Shown here piece by piece: positions 7,244 to 16,453 of a stretch of DNA of 46,995 nucleotides. The stretch spans positions 1-46,995 of the forward strand of contig JACDZF010000004.1 in the NCBI GenBank assembly GCA_013426795.1. The letters are read 5' to 3'. Numbering within the stretch: the first letter of the stretch is position 1; each line of letters starts with the position of its first letter. This DNA comes from Desulfocapsa sp. GTDB lineage: Bacteria > Desulfobacterota > Desulfobulbia > Desulfobulbales > Desulfocapsaceae. The translations under genes were made by a program, and so were the position numbers. The notes below the pieces were generated by a model that was not told where the DNA came from, did no database searches, and was given only the letters and a program-made list of their open reading frames with translations.

Positions 7244-9448
7244 TTACTCCCTGGCCGGGGTGAAGTTTATCCTGTTTCGACGAGGATCCACATCCAGCAG
7301 GGTCACTCGCACCAGATCGCCGATGCGGTACATTCGGGCGCTTCGTTCCCCCATGAGGCGGTGATTTTTGGGATCATAGATATAGTAATCATCACGCAAC
7401 TCCGGAATTGCCACCGCACCGCTGACAAAGAGCTCCAGCAGTTCCACAAAAAAAGCAAACCCGCTCACCCCGGAGATCACCGCATCAAAACTCTCTCCGA
7501 CCCGATCCCGCATATAGCGAACCTTCAGCCGGTCATTCATCTCCCGTTCCGCGCTCACCGCCACCCGTTCGCGGGTGGAGAGAAACGGCCCGATTTCCTT
7601 GAGGCTTTCGGGGTTGAGGGTCTTTTTATTTTCTTTCGAGCGCGTGATAAAATCATGGAGGGCGCGATGCACCAGAAGATCGGGATAGCGGCGAATGGGC
7701 GAGGTAAAATGGGTGTAGTCGGTGGCCGCCAGACCAAAATGGCCGACATTGCGCATATCATAGCGTGCCTGTTGCATGGTCCGCAGGAGCAGGTTATTCA
7801 CCACGTACTCCTTGGGACTGTTTTTGACCATGTCCAACACCTGTCCAAACCAGTCCGGATCCTGGCGATGTTTGGGCAGATGAAGCCCAAGGGTTTGGGC
7901 AAAACCGGTGAACTCCTGCACCTTGACGGGATCGGGCCGTTCATGGATCCGGTAGAGGGCATGCACCAAGTGTTCAGTGAAGGTCTCCGCCACCGCTTCG
8001 TTGGCGGAAAGCATAAACTCCTCGATGATCTGGTGCGCGAAATTCCGTTCAGCCCGGCCAATGGAACGTATCCTGCCAGCCTCATCAAGGCCGATATCCG
8101 GCTCCGGCAGGGTGAAGCCGATGGCCCCCCGCTCCTTCCGCTGTTTCTGGAGAACCGTTGCCAGCTCTCCCGCCCACTTCAGGGCAGTGAGGAAGGGCGT
8201 ATGGGCGCTCCGCACCTCTTTATCGTTATCAATGAGGATCTGGCGGACGGTGGTATAGGTAAAACGTTTATGACTGCGGATGATCGACTTGACAAAGCGC
8301 TTCTTGACGACGTTTGCCTGGCGGTCAAAATCGAGGATAGCAGTAAAGGCCAGGCGATCCTGATCGGGAATGAGGCTGCACAGATTGTTGGAAATTTTCT
8401 CCGGCAGCATGGGGATGACCCGACCGGGGAAATAGATGGACGTCCCGCGCTCATGGGCCTCTGTATCAAGGGCCGTCCCAGGCCGCACAAAATGGCTGAC
8501 ATCGGCAATGGAGACATAGAGCCGGAACCCTTTTTTGGTCTTGATAACAGCCACGGCATCGTCAAAATCCTTGGCCGTTTCACCGTCGATGGTGACATGC
8601 TGGATCTCGCGGAGATCCTCGCGGCCTTTACTCTCGGTTATTTCTTCCGGCAGTTGCAAAGATTCCTGTTCCGCCTTTTCGCTGAAGACATGGGGCAGTT
8701 TAAACTTTTCAATCACCAGTCGCATCTGCACATCAACGGAATCAGGATCACCCAACACTTCGATAATCCTACCCCGAAGACTGTCCGTCTCTTTCTGGGA
8801 TTCCGCAAGCTCGATGATGACCGCGTCTCCCGCCTGCAAATTCTCAGGAATCGCGCCATCGACAAAAACCGAGAAGGGAAAACGAAGATCCTCCGGGGTT
8901 ACCCGAACCCGGTTCTGGACAAAGGAGACAAACCCGGCCAGACGGTCCGATCCCCGCTTGAGAACACTGATCACCTCGGCCTCAGGGCGCCCATCCTGAC
9001 GAACCCTGAAAATCCTGACCAGAACCGTGTCCCCATGCCGGGCAGCCCCCATACGGGATGCCTCCACCGAGGGGTCTTTGCCATAGGATGCTCCATCGCC
9101 CCTGGCCTTCACCCCGGTGACAAAGCCAAATCCGCGGGGATTCTGCTCCAGTACTCCTGCCACCAGATTACTCTGTTTTCCCAGGGAAAATCGTTTTTTA
9201 CTGGTCAGGCGAAGAATTTTCTCCTCAACCAGATGGGCAAGAAGCACGGCCAACTCCTTCTGCCCGCCGCGATCAAGTTTCAGCTCGCCGACAAGCTCAT
9301 CCTGTGAAACGGGCTGTTCATTGTTGTACACAGAGGTGAGGACGTCTCGTTCCAGTGATTTTTCCAGTGGGAACGCCTTTTTTTCATGCTCAACACCATG
9401 CCGCTTATGGGAAGGTTGACGGGGGTTATATTTTCTTTTTTTCTGCAT
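7244..9448 (-). CDS. rnr: ribonuclease R
   Basis: Processive 3'-5' exoribonuclease of the RNB family that degrades structured RNA. The 734-residue protein has a basic, charged N-terminus, a winged-helix segment (about 30-95), cold-shock-like OB folds (about 95-240), and the RNB catalytic core with TIDGETAKDFDDAVAV near 285, whose aspartates bind the metal ions, and STSIYFPGRVIPMLPE. It closes with one S1 domain (about 640-725, GVSGFAFFVELLELFVSG). It ends soon after the S1 domain, without the long Lys-rich tail of E. coli RNase R. The ATG is preceded by AAGGA at a rather long distance. It begins a likely minus-strand unit with the coiled-coil gene and trmJ. Confidence 0.94.
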   Translation of the reverse strand: MQKKRKYNPRQPSHKRHGVEHEKKAFPLEKSLERDVLTSVYNNEQPVSQDELVGELKLDRGGQKELAVLLAHLVEEKILRLTSKKRFSLGKQSNLVAGVLEQNPRGFGFVTGVKARGDGASYGKDPSVEASRMGAARHGDTVLVRIFRVRQDGRPEAEVISVLKRGSDRLAGFVSFVQNRVRVTPEDLRFPFSVFVDGAIPENLQAGDAVIIELAESQKETDSLRGRIIEVLGDPDSVDVQMRLVIEKFKLPHVFSEKAEQESLQLPEEITESKGREDLREIQHVTIDGETAKDFDDAVAVIKTKKGFRLYVSIADVSHFVRPGTALDTEAHERGTSIYFPGRVIPMLPEKISNNLCSLIPDQDRLAFTAILDFDRQANVVKKRFVKSIIRSHKRFTYTTVRQILIDNDKEVRSAHTPFLTALKWAGELATVLQKQRKERGAIGFTLPEPDIGLDEAGRIRSIGRAERNFAHQIIEEFMLSANEAVAETFTEHLVHALYRIHERPDPVKVQEFTGFAQTLGLHLPKHRQDPDWFGQVLDMVKNSPKEYVVNNLLLRTMQQARYDMRNVGHFGLAATDYTHFTSPIRRYPDLLVHRALHDFITRSKENKKTLNPESLKEIGPFLSTRERVAVSAEREMNDRLKVRYMRDRVGESFDAVISGVSGFAFFVELLELFVSGAVAIPELRDDYYIYDPKNHRLMGERSARMYRIGDLVRVTLLDVDPRRNRINFTPARE

Positions 9449-9914
9449 ACTGATAATTGTTTTTCCTTTGCCTGTTATTTTTTGGTAAGTTATTCATTGA
9501 GAAGCTGTTACAGTGGATCATTCCATCCCGCTTTCTCTCAAATATCTTCCTATGACGAGAACGACTTCAGAGCAGGCCCATGCCCATGCATGTTCCCATC
9601 TCCTTTTTTTCGGACAGGACTCAAAGTCCTGCCTCATCCTGAAACTGTCAACCCAGGTTGATTCATCCTTTACATTTTTATACTTTTTTTATTAGTAGCA
9701 CAGTTCAGTCCAGGGGCAAAGGAATTAAGGGCAGTTGCCAACGAACCATTCCTTTTTATATCTCTATTCCAGCAACCCCGATACCCGTACCCAAACCTGC
9801 AAGGTCACGTTCCCCGGCAACAGAAAAAATAATCCTGCTGCACGATCATGACCTTTGCCATATTGCAACACCCATGATTTTAAACTCTTTAACGAAAACA
9901 CTCCACTGAACACC
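9449..9914. other. 466-base intergenic region between divergent rnr and RSH genes
   Basis: No convincing gene. A short perfect hairpin CAGGACT-CAA-AGTCCTG lies at 9615-9631; it lacks a T-run in the transcribed direction and does not look like a terminator or tRNA. A plausible plus-strand promoter is listed separately. Confidence 0.5.
9658..9686 (+). promoter_or_regulatory. candidate promoter of the RSH gene
   Basis: TTGATT (9658-9663), 17-base spacer, TACTTT (9681-9686) in an AT-rich patch. It would give a leader of more than 200 bases before the RSH start. Confidence 0.3.
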
Positions 9915-12023
9915 ATGGCGTACACCATCCCTTTTGATCTGGAAATATACCGCACCCAAATGCGCCAATTACTGGGCGACAACCCTGGCGCCAATGTCTT
10001 CTGGCAAGCCCTGGATTTCGCCATTGAGGCCCATGACGATCAATGGCGAAAGTCTGGAGAGGCATATATCATGCATCCCTGCTCCGTCGCCAAAATCCTC
10101 GCGGAAGAGATGGATGTGACCCACCCGGAAATCCTCGCCGCCGCCCTGCTCCACGACACCGTGGAGGATGTGGAAGAAATTACCGTTGACCTTGTTGGAG
10201 AAAAATTTGGACAGTATGTTGAGGCCATCGTCGATGGTTGTACTAAAATCACCCAATTTACCGGGGACAAGCAGACCCATTACAAGATGATCCATCGCAA
10301 GATCTTCTCCGGGGCCGCCTTACGCCCCGAGGTCATGCTGGTCAAACTGGCCGATCGGATGCACAATCTGCGAACCCTCAGCTCCATGCCCCAGCATAAA
10401 CGGCAGAAGGTTGCCGATGAAACCATTGATATCTATGCCCCCCTTGCCAGCGCCCTGGGGCTGTTCAGCCTGAAACGCGAGATGTTCAGCCGGGCCCTTT
10501 CCTACAAATTTCCCAAACAGAGCGCCAGGCTCATGGGCCAGATCAAACAGATCGGAGAGGCACCGGCAGTCCTTGATATCGTTCATCAACTGGAGCAACG
10601 GGCCGAAACCATCTGGTTTACCTGTCGGGTCAACATTCGGGCCAAGGGGCTCTGGGCCTACTATGACGCCAAAAACCGGATCCTGCGCAAAGAAATCGAT
10701 AACCCCGTGGAAATTCTGATTGTCGTCGAAAACACTGCCGCCTGTTATCAGGCCCTGGGAATCCTCAATCAGGCCTTTCCGCCCCTCCCCCGCACACTCC
10801 GGGATTTTATCGCCAGTCCGAAACATACCGGCTATCAGTCCCTGCATGCCCGCGCCAATATCAAGGGCAAGGAATTTCTTTTCAAAATTCGCACCGAAGA
10901 CATGGCCCGTCGGGCCCAACGGGGTCTGTTTAAAGGATGGAGTTCCAAAAATTCCACACAACGCCGATTCATCCGCGAAATCCAGGAGATGTTTGATGCC
11001 CTGGGCTCAGACGAGTCCATGTCCTACCGTGACATGATTGCCGCCAGTGGCAAAAAAGAAATCTATACCTACACTCCCCAGGGTGACCTGATCTATCTCC
11101 CGGTCAACTCCACCGTCCTCGATTTTGCCTTCCGCGTCCACACCGATATCGGTCACACCTGTCTGGGCGCCATGATAGGCAATAAAAGGGGCCCGCTGAA
11201 TACCATCCTCAAAGACGGTGATGTGGTGCGGATTATCCGGGCTGAACGACCCATCCACTTTGATCTGAAAACCCTTGAGCTCTGTCAAACGCCTCGAGCA
11301 CGGGCCGAGTTGTCAAAAACCTTTAAAATCAGGAGTCAGCAAGTCGCTCAATCCATTGGGCTTTCGGTGATCAGCCAGGAGATCCGACGGTATGGTCTTC
11401 CCGCCGATCTTCTGGCCCGGACGGATTTCAACAAACTGCTTGAAAGCCTCGACCTGAAAAATATTGACGAACTCTACCTTCAGATTGGTGAGGGGAAACT
11501 ACGACTCCCGGTCCTGATCGACCGCATCAAAACCATTCTCCTTCCCGATCATCCGCCCCTGATCCGGCCAACCGGGGCCTTTAACACCATCGAGCTCACC
11601 ACCCTCGACCCCGCCTTTATCAAGATCTCGGCCTGCTGCAAGCCAAGCCCCACAGAATCACGACTCTATGGTCTGCTCAGTGAACGAGGCCTGTCGGTAC
11701 ACAGTATGAACTGCCCCAAGCTTGAGACGATAAAACTGCAACGGGAGGATATTGTCTATGTACGGTGGAAGCAGAAAGAAACCTTTGTCGCCAAGAAACA
11801 GACACTGGTCTTCATGGCTGCCACCCGCCAGAAGATAATGATGTACTGCGGCATGGCCCCGGCGGAGATGAAATTGCTTGATCTGGTGGTCCTTTCCAAA
11901 TCCCCCACCGCCACTCCGGACTGGGAACTGGTTTTCGACATCCCCAGTCTCTACGACCTGCGCCAGGTATTGAAACATTTTGACAAATCGGAACTCCCCT
12001 ATGAGTTCGACCTTGAATTTTAG
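9915..12023 (+). CDS. RelA/SpoT homologue, hydrolase intact, synthetase eroded
   Basis: About 702 residues with the long RSH architecture that controls (p)ppGpp. The N-terminal HD domain keeps every expected motif: RKSGE, HPCSVA, ALLHDTVED (metal-binding HD) and KLADRMHNLRTL, so ppGpp hydrolysis looks intact. The synthetase domain (about 210-350) aligns but is degraded. The Asp of the FD-x-x-AxR strand is Glu with the Arg lost (PVEILIVVEN), GRFKDYIA is RTLRDFIA, and the Glu of the E-x-Q-I-R-T motif is missing (EFLFKIRT). PKHTGYQSLH remains. A TGS domain (about 385-445) and a zinc-finger/ACT-like tail with ACCKP and NCPK follow. Start chosen at the ATG at 9915, since the only upstream option is a TTG at 9855; neither has a strong ribosome site. 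Likely a SpoT-like hydrolase; another synthetase would be needed elsewhere. Confidence 0.88.
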   Translation: MAYTIPFDLEIYRTQMRQLLGDNPGANVFWQALDFAIEAHDDQWRKSGEAYIMHPCSVAKILAEEMDVTHPEILAAALLHDTVEDVEEITVDLVGEKFGQYVEAIVDGCTKITQFTGDKQTHYKMIHRKIFSGAALRPEVMLVKLADRMHNLRTLSSMPQHKRQKVADETIDIYAPLASALGLFSLKREMFSRALSYKFPKQSARLMGQIKQIGEAPAVLDIVHQLEQRAETIWFTCRVNIRAKGLWAYYDAKNRILRKEIDNPVEILIVVENTAACYQALGILNQAFPPLPRTLRDFIASPKHTGYQSLHARANIKGKEFLFKIRTEDMARRAQRGLFKGWSSKNSTQRRFIREIQEMFDALGSDESMSYRDMIAASGKKEIYTYTPQGDLIYLPVNSTVLDFAFRVHTDIGHTCLGAMIGNKRGPLNTILKDGDVVRIIRAERPIHFDLKTLELCQTPRARAELSKTFKIRSQQVAQSIGLSVISQEIRRYGLPADLLARTDFNKLLESLDLKNIDELYLQIGEGKLRLPVLIDRIKTILLPDHPPLIRPTGAFNTIELTTLDPAFIKISACCKPSPTESRLYGLLSERGLSVHSMNCPKLETIKLQREDIVYVRWKQKETFVAKKQTLVFMAATRQKIMMYCGMAPAEMKLLDLVVLSKSPTATPDWELVFDIPSLYDLRQVLKHFDKSELPYEFDLEF

Positions 12024-12155
12024 CCCCCCAAGGATCTCCCTTCGGTAATTCTCAACATCCAGCGGGTCGTCCTGCCACAACAGGAACTCAAAATTCCCCG
12101 CCACCTTCCCGCAGGAACCACTCAGGAGCCATCTTCGACGCTGGAGATACCTCAA

Positions 12156-12740
12156 CTAGGAATCCTTCTCTTCCTTTTCCAGGGCAGCATCCGTCTTGGC
12201 GGGATACTTTACATATCGGCTTAACACCCGGGTCAACATATCGGGGAGGTCGTTTTTCTGCCTGGAGCTGCGGTGCAACTGCTTGATGGTTTTTTCAAGG
12301 GTCAGCACCTCTCCAAGGAACACATGACGCAAGACCAGAGAAACCAGACGGGTAATCGTGGTGAGGTTGGAGATCCGCGACTGAAGGTGGTGGTCACGAT
12401 CAAAGGCGGTGGATGCAAAGATCTCCACGGGGTTTCCGTGCAGCTCACTCACCGATACATACCAGGTGTTCAGCTCGCGGTCGCGGGTCCGGTAACGAAC
12501 GGCATCCATGACCTCGGGCAACTCCACCGGCATGTTTTGCCCACAAATCTGGGCGCCCCCCTCAGAACCTTGCAGATCAGGCCGGATGAGGGAGCAGATC
12601 CTGCTCAGCAGTGGGGAATCTGCCTGGACGAGGCGGGCCAGTTGCGAACACGAATCGCAGAATTCGTTGCCCTGCATGTCCTGGAGCACTGCCTTTTTGC
12701 CACACCCATCACACCTTTCCTTCGTATTAGAATCTGTCAT
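12156..12740 (-). CDS. zinc-ribbon plus TSCPD-domain protein
   Basis: About 194 residues. The N-terminus holds a CxxC ... CxxC zinc ribbon (CDGCG near 10 and CDSCS near 28). The rest resembles the TSCPD domain found at the C-terminus of class II ribonucleotide reductases: YRTRDRELNTWYVSVSELHGNPVEIFAS, then ITRLVSLVLRHV and a helix ending KQLHR. Standalone TSCPD proteins occur near or apart from NrdJ, and their role is not established. No reductase catalytic domain is present in this window. Start set at the ATG at 12740, which overlaps the aat stop by 14 bases and implies coupling; a longer form from 12794 would overlap aat by 68 bases. Confidence 0.65.
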   Translation of the reverse strand: MTDSNTKERCDGCGKKAVLQDMQGNEFCDSCSQLARLVQADSPLLSRICSLIRPDLQGSEGGAQICGQNMPVELPEVMDAVRYRTRDRELNTWYVSVSELHGNPVEIFASTAFDRDHHLQSRISNLTTITRLVSLVLRHVFLGEVLTLEKTIKQLHRSSRQKNDLPDMLTRVLSRYVKYPAKTDAALEKEEKDS

Positions 12741-13416
12741 CGCACCATTTACCATCAGGAACCGTTGTTTGAATACATGACTGAAGCTGATCAAGAAATT
12801 CCCTTCCTGCTATTTCCCGTGCTCCGAAACTTACCAGATGGCGAGTGGTCATCTGGCAATCAATAAGCTGAAAATCCGTCGTTTTTAACCTCGACACCAG
12901 GGCCGCAAGGGCAACCTTGGAGCCATTGCTGATTCTGGTGAACATCGACTCGCCAAAAAAAATTCGATCAAGCGCTATGCCATATAACCCGCCCGCAAGA
13001 ATCTCACCCTGCCAGCACTCCACCGAATGGGCATATCCCAGCTCATGCAGGCGACAATAGGCCGCCAGCATCTCCTTGCCGATCCAGGTACCCTCTCCTT
13101 TATCAAGGCGAACCTGGGCGCAGGAAACCATCACCTGCTCAAAGGCCCGATCAAAGCTCACCCTGAACCGGCATCGGCGCAACTCCCTGGTCAAGCGGCG
13201 ACTGATCCTGAACTCATCCAGAAAAAGAACCAGACGGGGATCGAGAAACCACCAGAGGATGGGCTCGCCGGGTGAAAACCAGGGGAATATTCCGGACCGG
13301 TATGCCGCCACCAGCCTGGTCGGCTCCAGATCTCCACCAAAGGCGAGGAGGCCGTTTTCATCGGCCACAAATGGCGGGGGAAAAATGATTTCACGGGTCA
13401 ACTGAACAAGGGCCAT
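12727..13416 (-). CDS. aat: leucyl/phenylalanyl-tRNA-protein transferase
   Basis: Transfers Leu or Phe from tRNA to N-terminal Lys or Arg of proteins, creating N-degrons read by ClpS-ClpAP. The 229-residue length is normal. Diagnostic stretches are present: FPPPFVADENGLLAFGGDL near 12-30, AYRSGIFPWFSPGEPILWWF near 38-57, GYAHSVECWQGEILAGGLYG near 126-145, and FFGESMF with SKVALAAL. It is transcribed with the TSCPD-domain gene. The 290 bases upstream, to the acetolactate synthase-like gene, hold no convincing gene. Confidence 0.95.
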   Translation of the reverse strand: MALVQLTREIIFPPPFVADENGLLAFGGDLEPTRLVAAYRSGIFPWFSPGEPILWWFLDPRLVLFLDEFRISRRLTRELRRCRFRVSFDRAFEQVMVSCAQVRLDKGEGTWIGKEMLAAYCRLHELGYAHSVECWQGEILAGGLYGIALDRIFFGESMFTRISNGSKVALAALVSRLKTTDFQLIDCQMTTRHLVSFGAREIAGREFLDQLQSCIQTTVPDGKWCDDRF

Positions 13417-13707
13417 GATCCCATACTACCTGCCGCAGGGGAGGAAGTCAATTAGACTGGTTCAACTCCACGGGCAAGCGCTTCCAGGCAGCTCGGTGAA
13501 GGCCGGGGAGAGCCCATGACTGGAAGAAACTTCCTCTGAACCAAGGGGGTCTCTCTCTGGTACCGATACATTCAACCCCCTGCGCCCTTACGCCGCACCG
13601 GCACTGATTCCGCCTTGATGGTGGGCCACAATCTTCTTCCACATGGGGAACCATCCAGATCACGCCGGCAATGATCCGATATTTTTTTATCGGGTGAATC
13701 ATGGCGG

Positions 13708-15351
13708 CTAGAGCAGGCAGGTTTTATCACGAAGCTCCTGGAAGAAGACCTTTTCATTCTGCGAATAATCCACAGGAACCTCAATCAGATGCAGTCCTGG
13801 TTGGCGCAGACACTCTGACAACAATTCCGCAAGCTGGCCGGAACGGGAGACACGAAGCCCGTGCGCCCCATAGCTCTGGGCATAGTGTATGAAATCGGGA
13901 TTGAGAAAGTCAAGACCGAAGTCGGGAAGGTTCATCCCGCTCTGCTTCCACTTGATCATCCCGTAGCCGTCGTCGCGCAGGACAATCACCACCAGATGGA
14001 GCTTGAGCCGCATGGCCGTCTCCATCTCCTGGGAGTTCATCATAAATCCGCCGTCTCCGCACACCGCCACGACCTGCCTGTCCGGATACAGAAGCTTGGC
14101 GGCAATGGCCACCGGAAAGCCGGCACCCATGGTGGCCAGGGCATTATCGAGAAGCAGGGAGTCGGATTGAGCTGCCTTGTAATTACGGGCAAACCAGATC
14201 TTGTACATACCGTTGTCGAGAGAAAGAATCGCGTCCTCAGCCACCGTCTTGCGGATATCAGTGACGATGCGCTGGGGCGTGTCAGGAAAGCTGGCATGCC
14301 CGGGATCACAATACACGTGAGTCTTGATCTCCTCATGGACGCGCTGAAAATAATGGTGTTCCGTGGGGATGGGCCTTCTGTCAAGCATCTGCGTCAAGCG
14401 GGCCAGACTGACGCCAATATCCCCAATCACCTCATACTGGGGGAAATAGACCTCATCAATCCCGGCGGCGGAAGGGTTGATATGGATCACCTGGGCCCCC
14501 TCATGATTCATGAAAAATGGCGGCTTTTCCACCACATCATGGCCGACATTAATGATCACATCGGCGCGCGCAATGGCGCAGTGGAGATAATCATGATCGG
14601 AAAGGGCCGCTGTCCCCAGGGAACAGGGAGATCGTTCATCGATAATGCCCTTGCCCATCTGGGTAGTAAAAAAGAAGATCCCTGTTGTCTCAATCAGCTC
14701 TCGTGCAATCCGGCATACGTCCGGCCGTTTCGCCTCCGCCCCGAACAGAAACAGGGGATACCGGGCCTCATTAATAAGCCTTGCCGCAGCAAGAATCGAT
14801 TCAGGATCAGCTTGCGGGGGATACATCCGCGTCTGCGAAAAAGGCTGATTTTCCGTTTCTTCGGCGGCAATATCCTCGGGCAGCTCCAGATGAACCGGCC
14901 CCGGCTTTTCCGCCATGGCAATCCGAAACACCTCCCGAACCAGGGGCGGGATACTGCCGGCGGTGACGATCTGCTTGGTAAATTTCGTCAAGGGTTCCAT
15001 CATCCTGACCACATCAAGGATCTGAAAACGGCCCTGCTTGCTCTTCCGTATCGGCTTCTGGCCGGTAATAAAAAGAGTCGGCATCCCCCCCAGCAAGGCA
15101 TAGGAAACGGCCGTGACAAAATTCGTCGCCCCCGGCCCCAGGGTCGAAAGACAAACCCCCGGCTTTCCCGTCAGCCGCCCGTAGGTGGCGGCCATAAATC
15201 CCGCAGCCTGCTCATGGCGGGTGAGGATCAACCGGATCGAAGATTTTCTCAGGGCCTCGAGAAAATCGAGGTTTTCTTCTCCCGGAATCCCAAAAATCGT
15301 ATCAACGCCTTCCATCTCCAGACACCGCACCAGCAGTTCAGCACCATTCAT
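13708..15351 (-). CDS. acetolactate synthase-like thiamine diphosphate enzyme
   Basis: A 547-residue ThDP-dependent enzyme of the acetohydroxyacid synthase family. It has the N-terminal Pyr domain with the catalytic Glu in RHEQAAGFMA near 47, a central domain (about 190-330), and the C-terminal PP domain with the diphosphate motif GDGGFMMNSQEMETAMRLK near 428. The overall layout and the ending VPVDYSQNEKVF resemble the catabolic AlsS type more than biosynthetic IlvB, and no ilvN regulatory subunit is nearby. Substrate is therefore uncertain: pyruvate condensation to acetolactate is the best guess. The start ATG at 15351 has GAGGAAA six bases upstream; an ATG at 15375 has none. It follows a TauE-type permease by 57 bases on the same strand, hinting at a shared role. 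Confidence 0.78.
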   Translation of the reverse strand: MNGAELLVRCLEMEGVDTIFGIPGEENLDFLEALRKSSIRLILTRHEQAAGFMAATYGRLTGKPGVCLSTLGPGATNFVTAVSYALLGGMPTLFITGQKPIRKSKQGRFQILDVVRMMEPLTKFTKQIVTAGSIPPLVREVFRIAMAEKPGPVHLELPEDIAAEETENQPFSQTRMYPPQADPESILAAARLINEARYPLFLFGAEAKRPDVCRIARELIETTGIFFFTTQMGKGIIDERSPCSLGTAALSDHDYLHCAIARADVIINVGHDVVEKPPFFMNHEGAQVIHINPSAAGIDEVYFPQYEVIGDIGVSLARLTQMLDRRPIPTEHHYFQRVHEEIKTHVYCDPGHASFPDTPQRIVTDIRKTVAEDAILSLDNGMYKIWFARNYKAAQSDSLLLDNALATMGAGFPVAIAAKLLYPDRQVVAVCGDGGFMMNSQEMETAMRLKLHLVVIVLRDDGYGMIKWKQSGMNLPDFGLDFLNPDFIHYAQSYGAHGLRVSRSGQLAELLSECLRQPGLHLIEVPVDYSQNEKVFFQELRDKTCLL

Positions 15352-15408
15352 CGCTTTTCCTCGTTTTGTTTCCATTCAATGTGACAGGGGAAATCGTGGA
15401 GATATGTT

Positions 15409-16128
15409 CTACGCCAAAACAATCATCATTATGCCCATGAAAATCAAAAAGGTAAATATTCCATTGAGATAGAGGTTTCTATCTATGCGGCCATAGTAGT
15501 GAGAGCCAAGAACGGTTCCCAGCAGGACACAGGGCGCGGAATAGATGAATGATGAAAGAACCGACACCGTGGTCAACCCGCTCACGGCATGGGCCGTGGC
15601 GTTCATGGCGGAGTTAAAGAGAAAAAAACCGGTGAGGGTGGCCTTGATTTCATCCTTGTCCCAATCGGTCAGCGAGGCGTAAATTATCACGGGCGGCCCG
15701 CCGGAGCTGAAGGCCGCGCCAATGGCACCGGTGGAGAATCCCGCCAGATAAGACCAGCCGGGATGCAGCTTTCGCTGCCTGGTCCGCACGAGCAGGCTAT
15801 ACCCGGAATAGGCAATCAGCAGGACTCCAAGCCCGATGCTGATACTCGCCGAGCTCACCTTCTTGAGCAGCGTAACCCCCACAAGCATCCCCGGAATGGC
15901 GGCAAGGCATAAGGGAAGGATCTTCTTTCCATCCAGGTGTTTCTTCATCCGCATCGCCAGAAAGCTGGTGATGACCAGGCTGTTCAAGGTGCAAAGGGGC
16001 ACCGCGCTTTTAATATCCAGGGACAGACTCAGCAGTGGCATGGCCACCAGAGCCGACCCGAAACCGGTCATACCCTGCACCATGCCGGCCAGCAAAAAGA
16101 TAAAACCTATGCAGACGGGAATGAACAT
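15409..16128 (-). CDS. TauE/SafE-family membrane transporter
   Basis: 239 residues, highly hydrophobic, with about seven to eight membrane segments and the repeated family signature: GMVQGMTGFGSALVAMPLL near 14-32 and GFSTGAIGAAFSSGGPPVIIYA near 129-150. TauE/SafE permeases export small anions such as sulfite, sulfoacetate or other organic acids; the substrate cannot be read from sequence. It is cotranscribed with the acetolactate synthase-like gene downstream, so the pair may make and export, or import and use, a small 2-keto acid or sulfonate. This is inference. Confidence 0.82.
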   Translation of the reverse strand: MFIPVCIGFIFLLAGMVQGMTGFGSALVAMPLLSLSLDIKSAVPLCTLNSLVITSFLAMRMKKHLDGKKILPLCLAAIPGMLVGVTLLKKVSSASISIGLGVLLIAYSGYSLLVRTRQRKLHPGWSYLAGFSTGAIGAAFSSGGPPVIIYASLTDWDKDEIKATLTGFFLFNSAMNATAHAVSGLTTVSVLSSFIYSAPCVLLGTVLGSHYYGRIDRNLYLNGIFTFLIFMGIMMIVLA

Positions 16129-16453
16129 TATGGACTCTTGGCCTGATCGAAGTCGTGCTTCTGATTGTTTGTGGACCCCTTTTGGGAGGAACCGGAAATC
16201 TGCAACCCAGCTCCGGGCTCTCGGCCTTCACCCATCCCCTTTTTTCCGGATGAACCCTGAATGTGATGGTGACCCGCTGGTAGTCGCCGAAAAACTCCTG
16301 GCATTTGTCATGGGATTTGGGGGGTATGGAAAGCAGGTTGGAATCAGCGGCAAAGTGCGACAGCATGCGCCCACAGAAGTCAACGATTTCCTGGGAACTC
16401 AAGGGCAACAGGAGACAGCGGGGATGGCGACCTCGCACGATCTGGGGATGCAA
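16010..16453 (-). CDS. doubtful reading frame, perhaps a gene remnant
   Basis: An open frame of 147 codons starting at a TTG (16453) with no strong ribosome site. The first 100 residues (for example RCLLLPLSSQEIVDFCGRML near 12-31 and RVTITFRVHPEKRGWVKAES near 61-80) look protein-like. The last 40 overlap the start of the TauE gene in another frame and do not. The open frame extends 26 codons further upstream of the TTG before a stop, but without a usual start codon. It could be a real small protein whose true end is near 16130, or a pseudogene. No family recognised. Confidence 0.25.
   Translation of the reverse strand: MHPQIVRGRHPRCLLLPLSSQEIVDFCGRMLSHFAADSNLLSIPPKSHDKCQEFFGDYQRVTITFRVHPEKRGWVKAESPELGCRFPVPPKRGPQTIRSTTSIRPRVHNVHSRLHRFYLFAGRHGAGYDRFRVGSGGHATAESVPGY

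Noticed and set aside
9615-9631. Possible tRNA fragment or terminator (CAGGACT-CAA-AGTCCTG)
   Set aside because: No acceptor stem, no T-loop sequence and no T-run after the stem in either direction.
13448-13702. Minus-strand frame resembling a frameshifted NUDIX (MutT) remnant
   Set aside because: KKYRIIAGVIW and, in shifted frames, WALPG then LEALAR recall MutT, but the spacing between these pieces is about twice the family norm and the catalytic NUDIX box is not recoverable.
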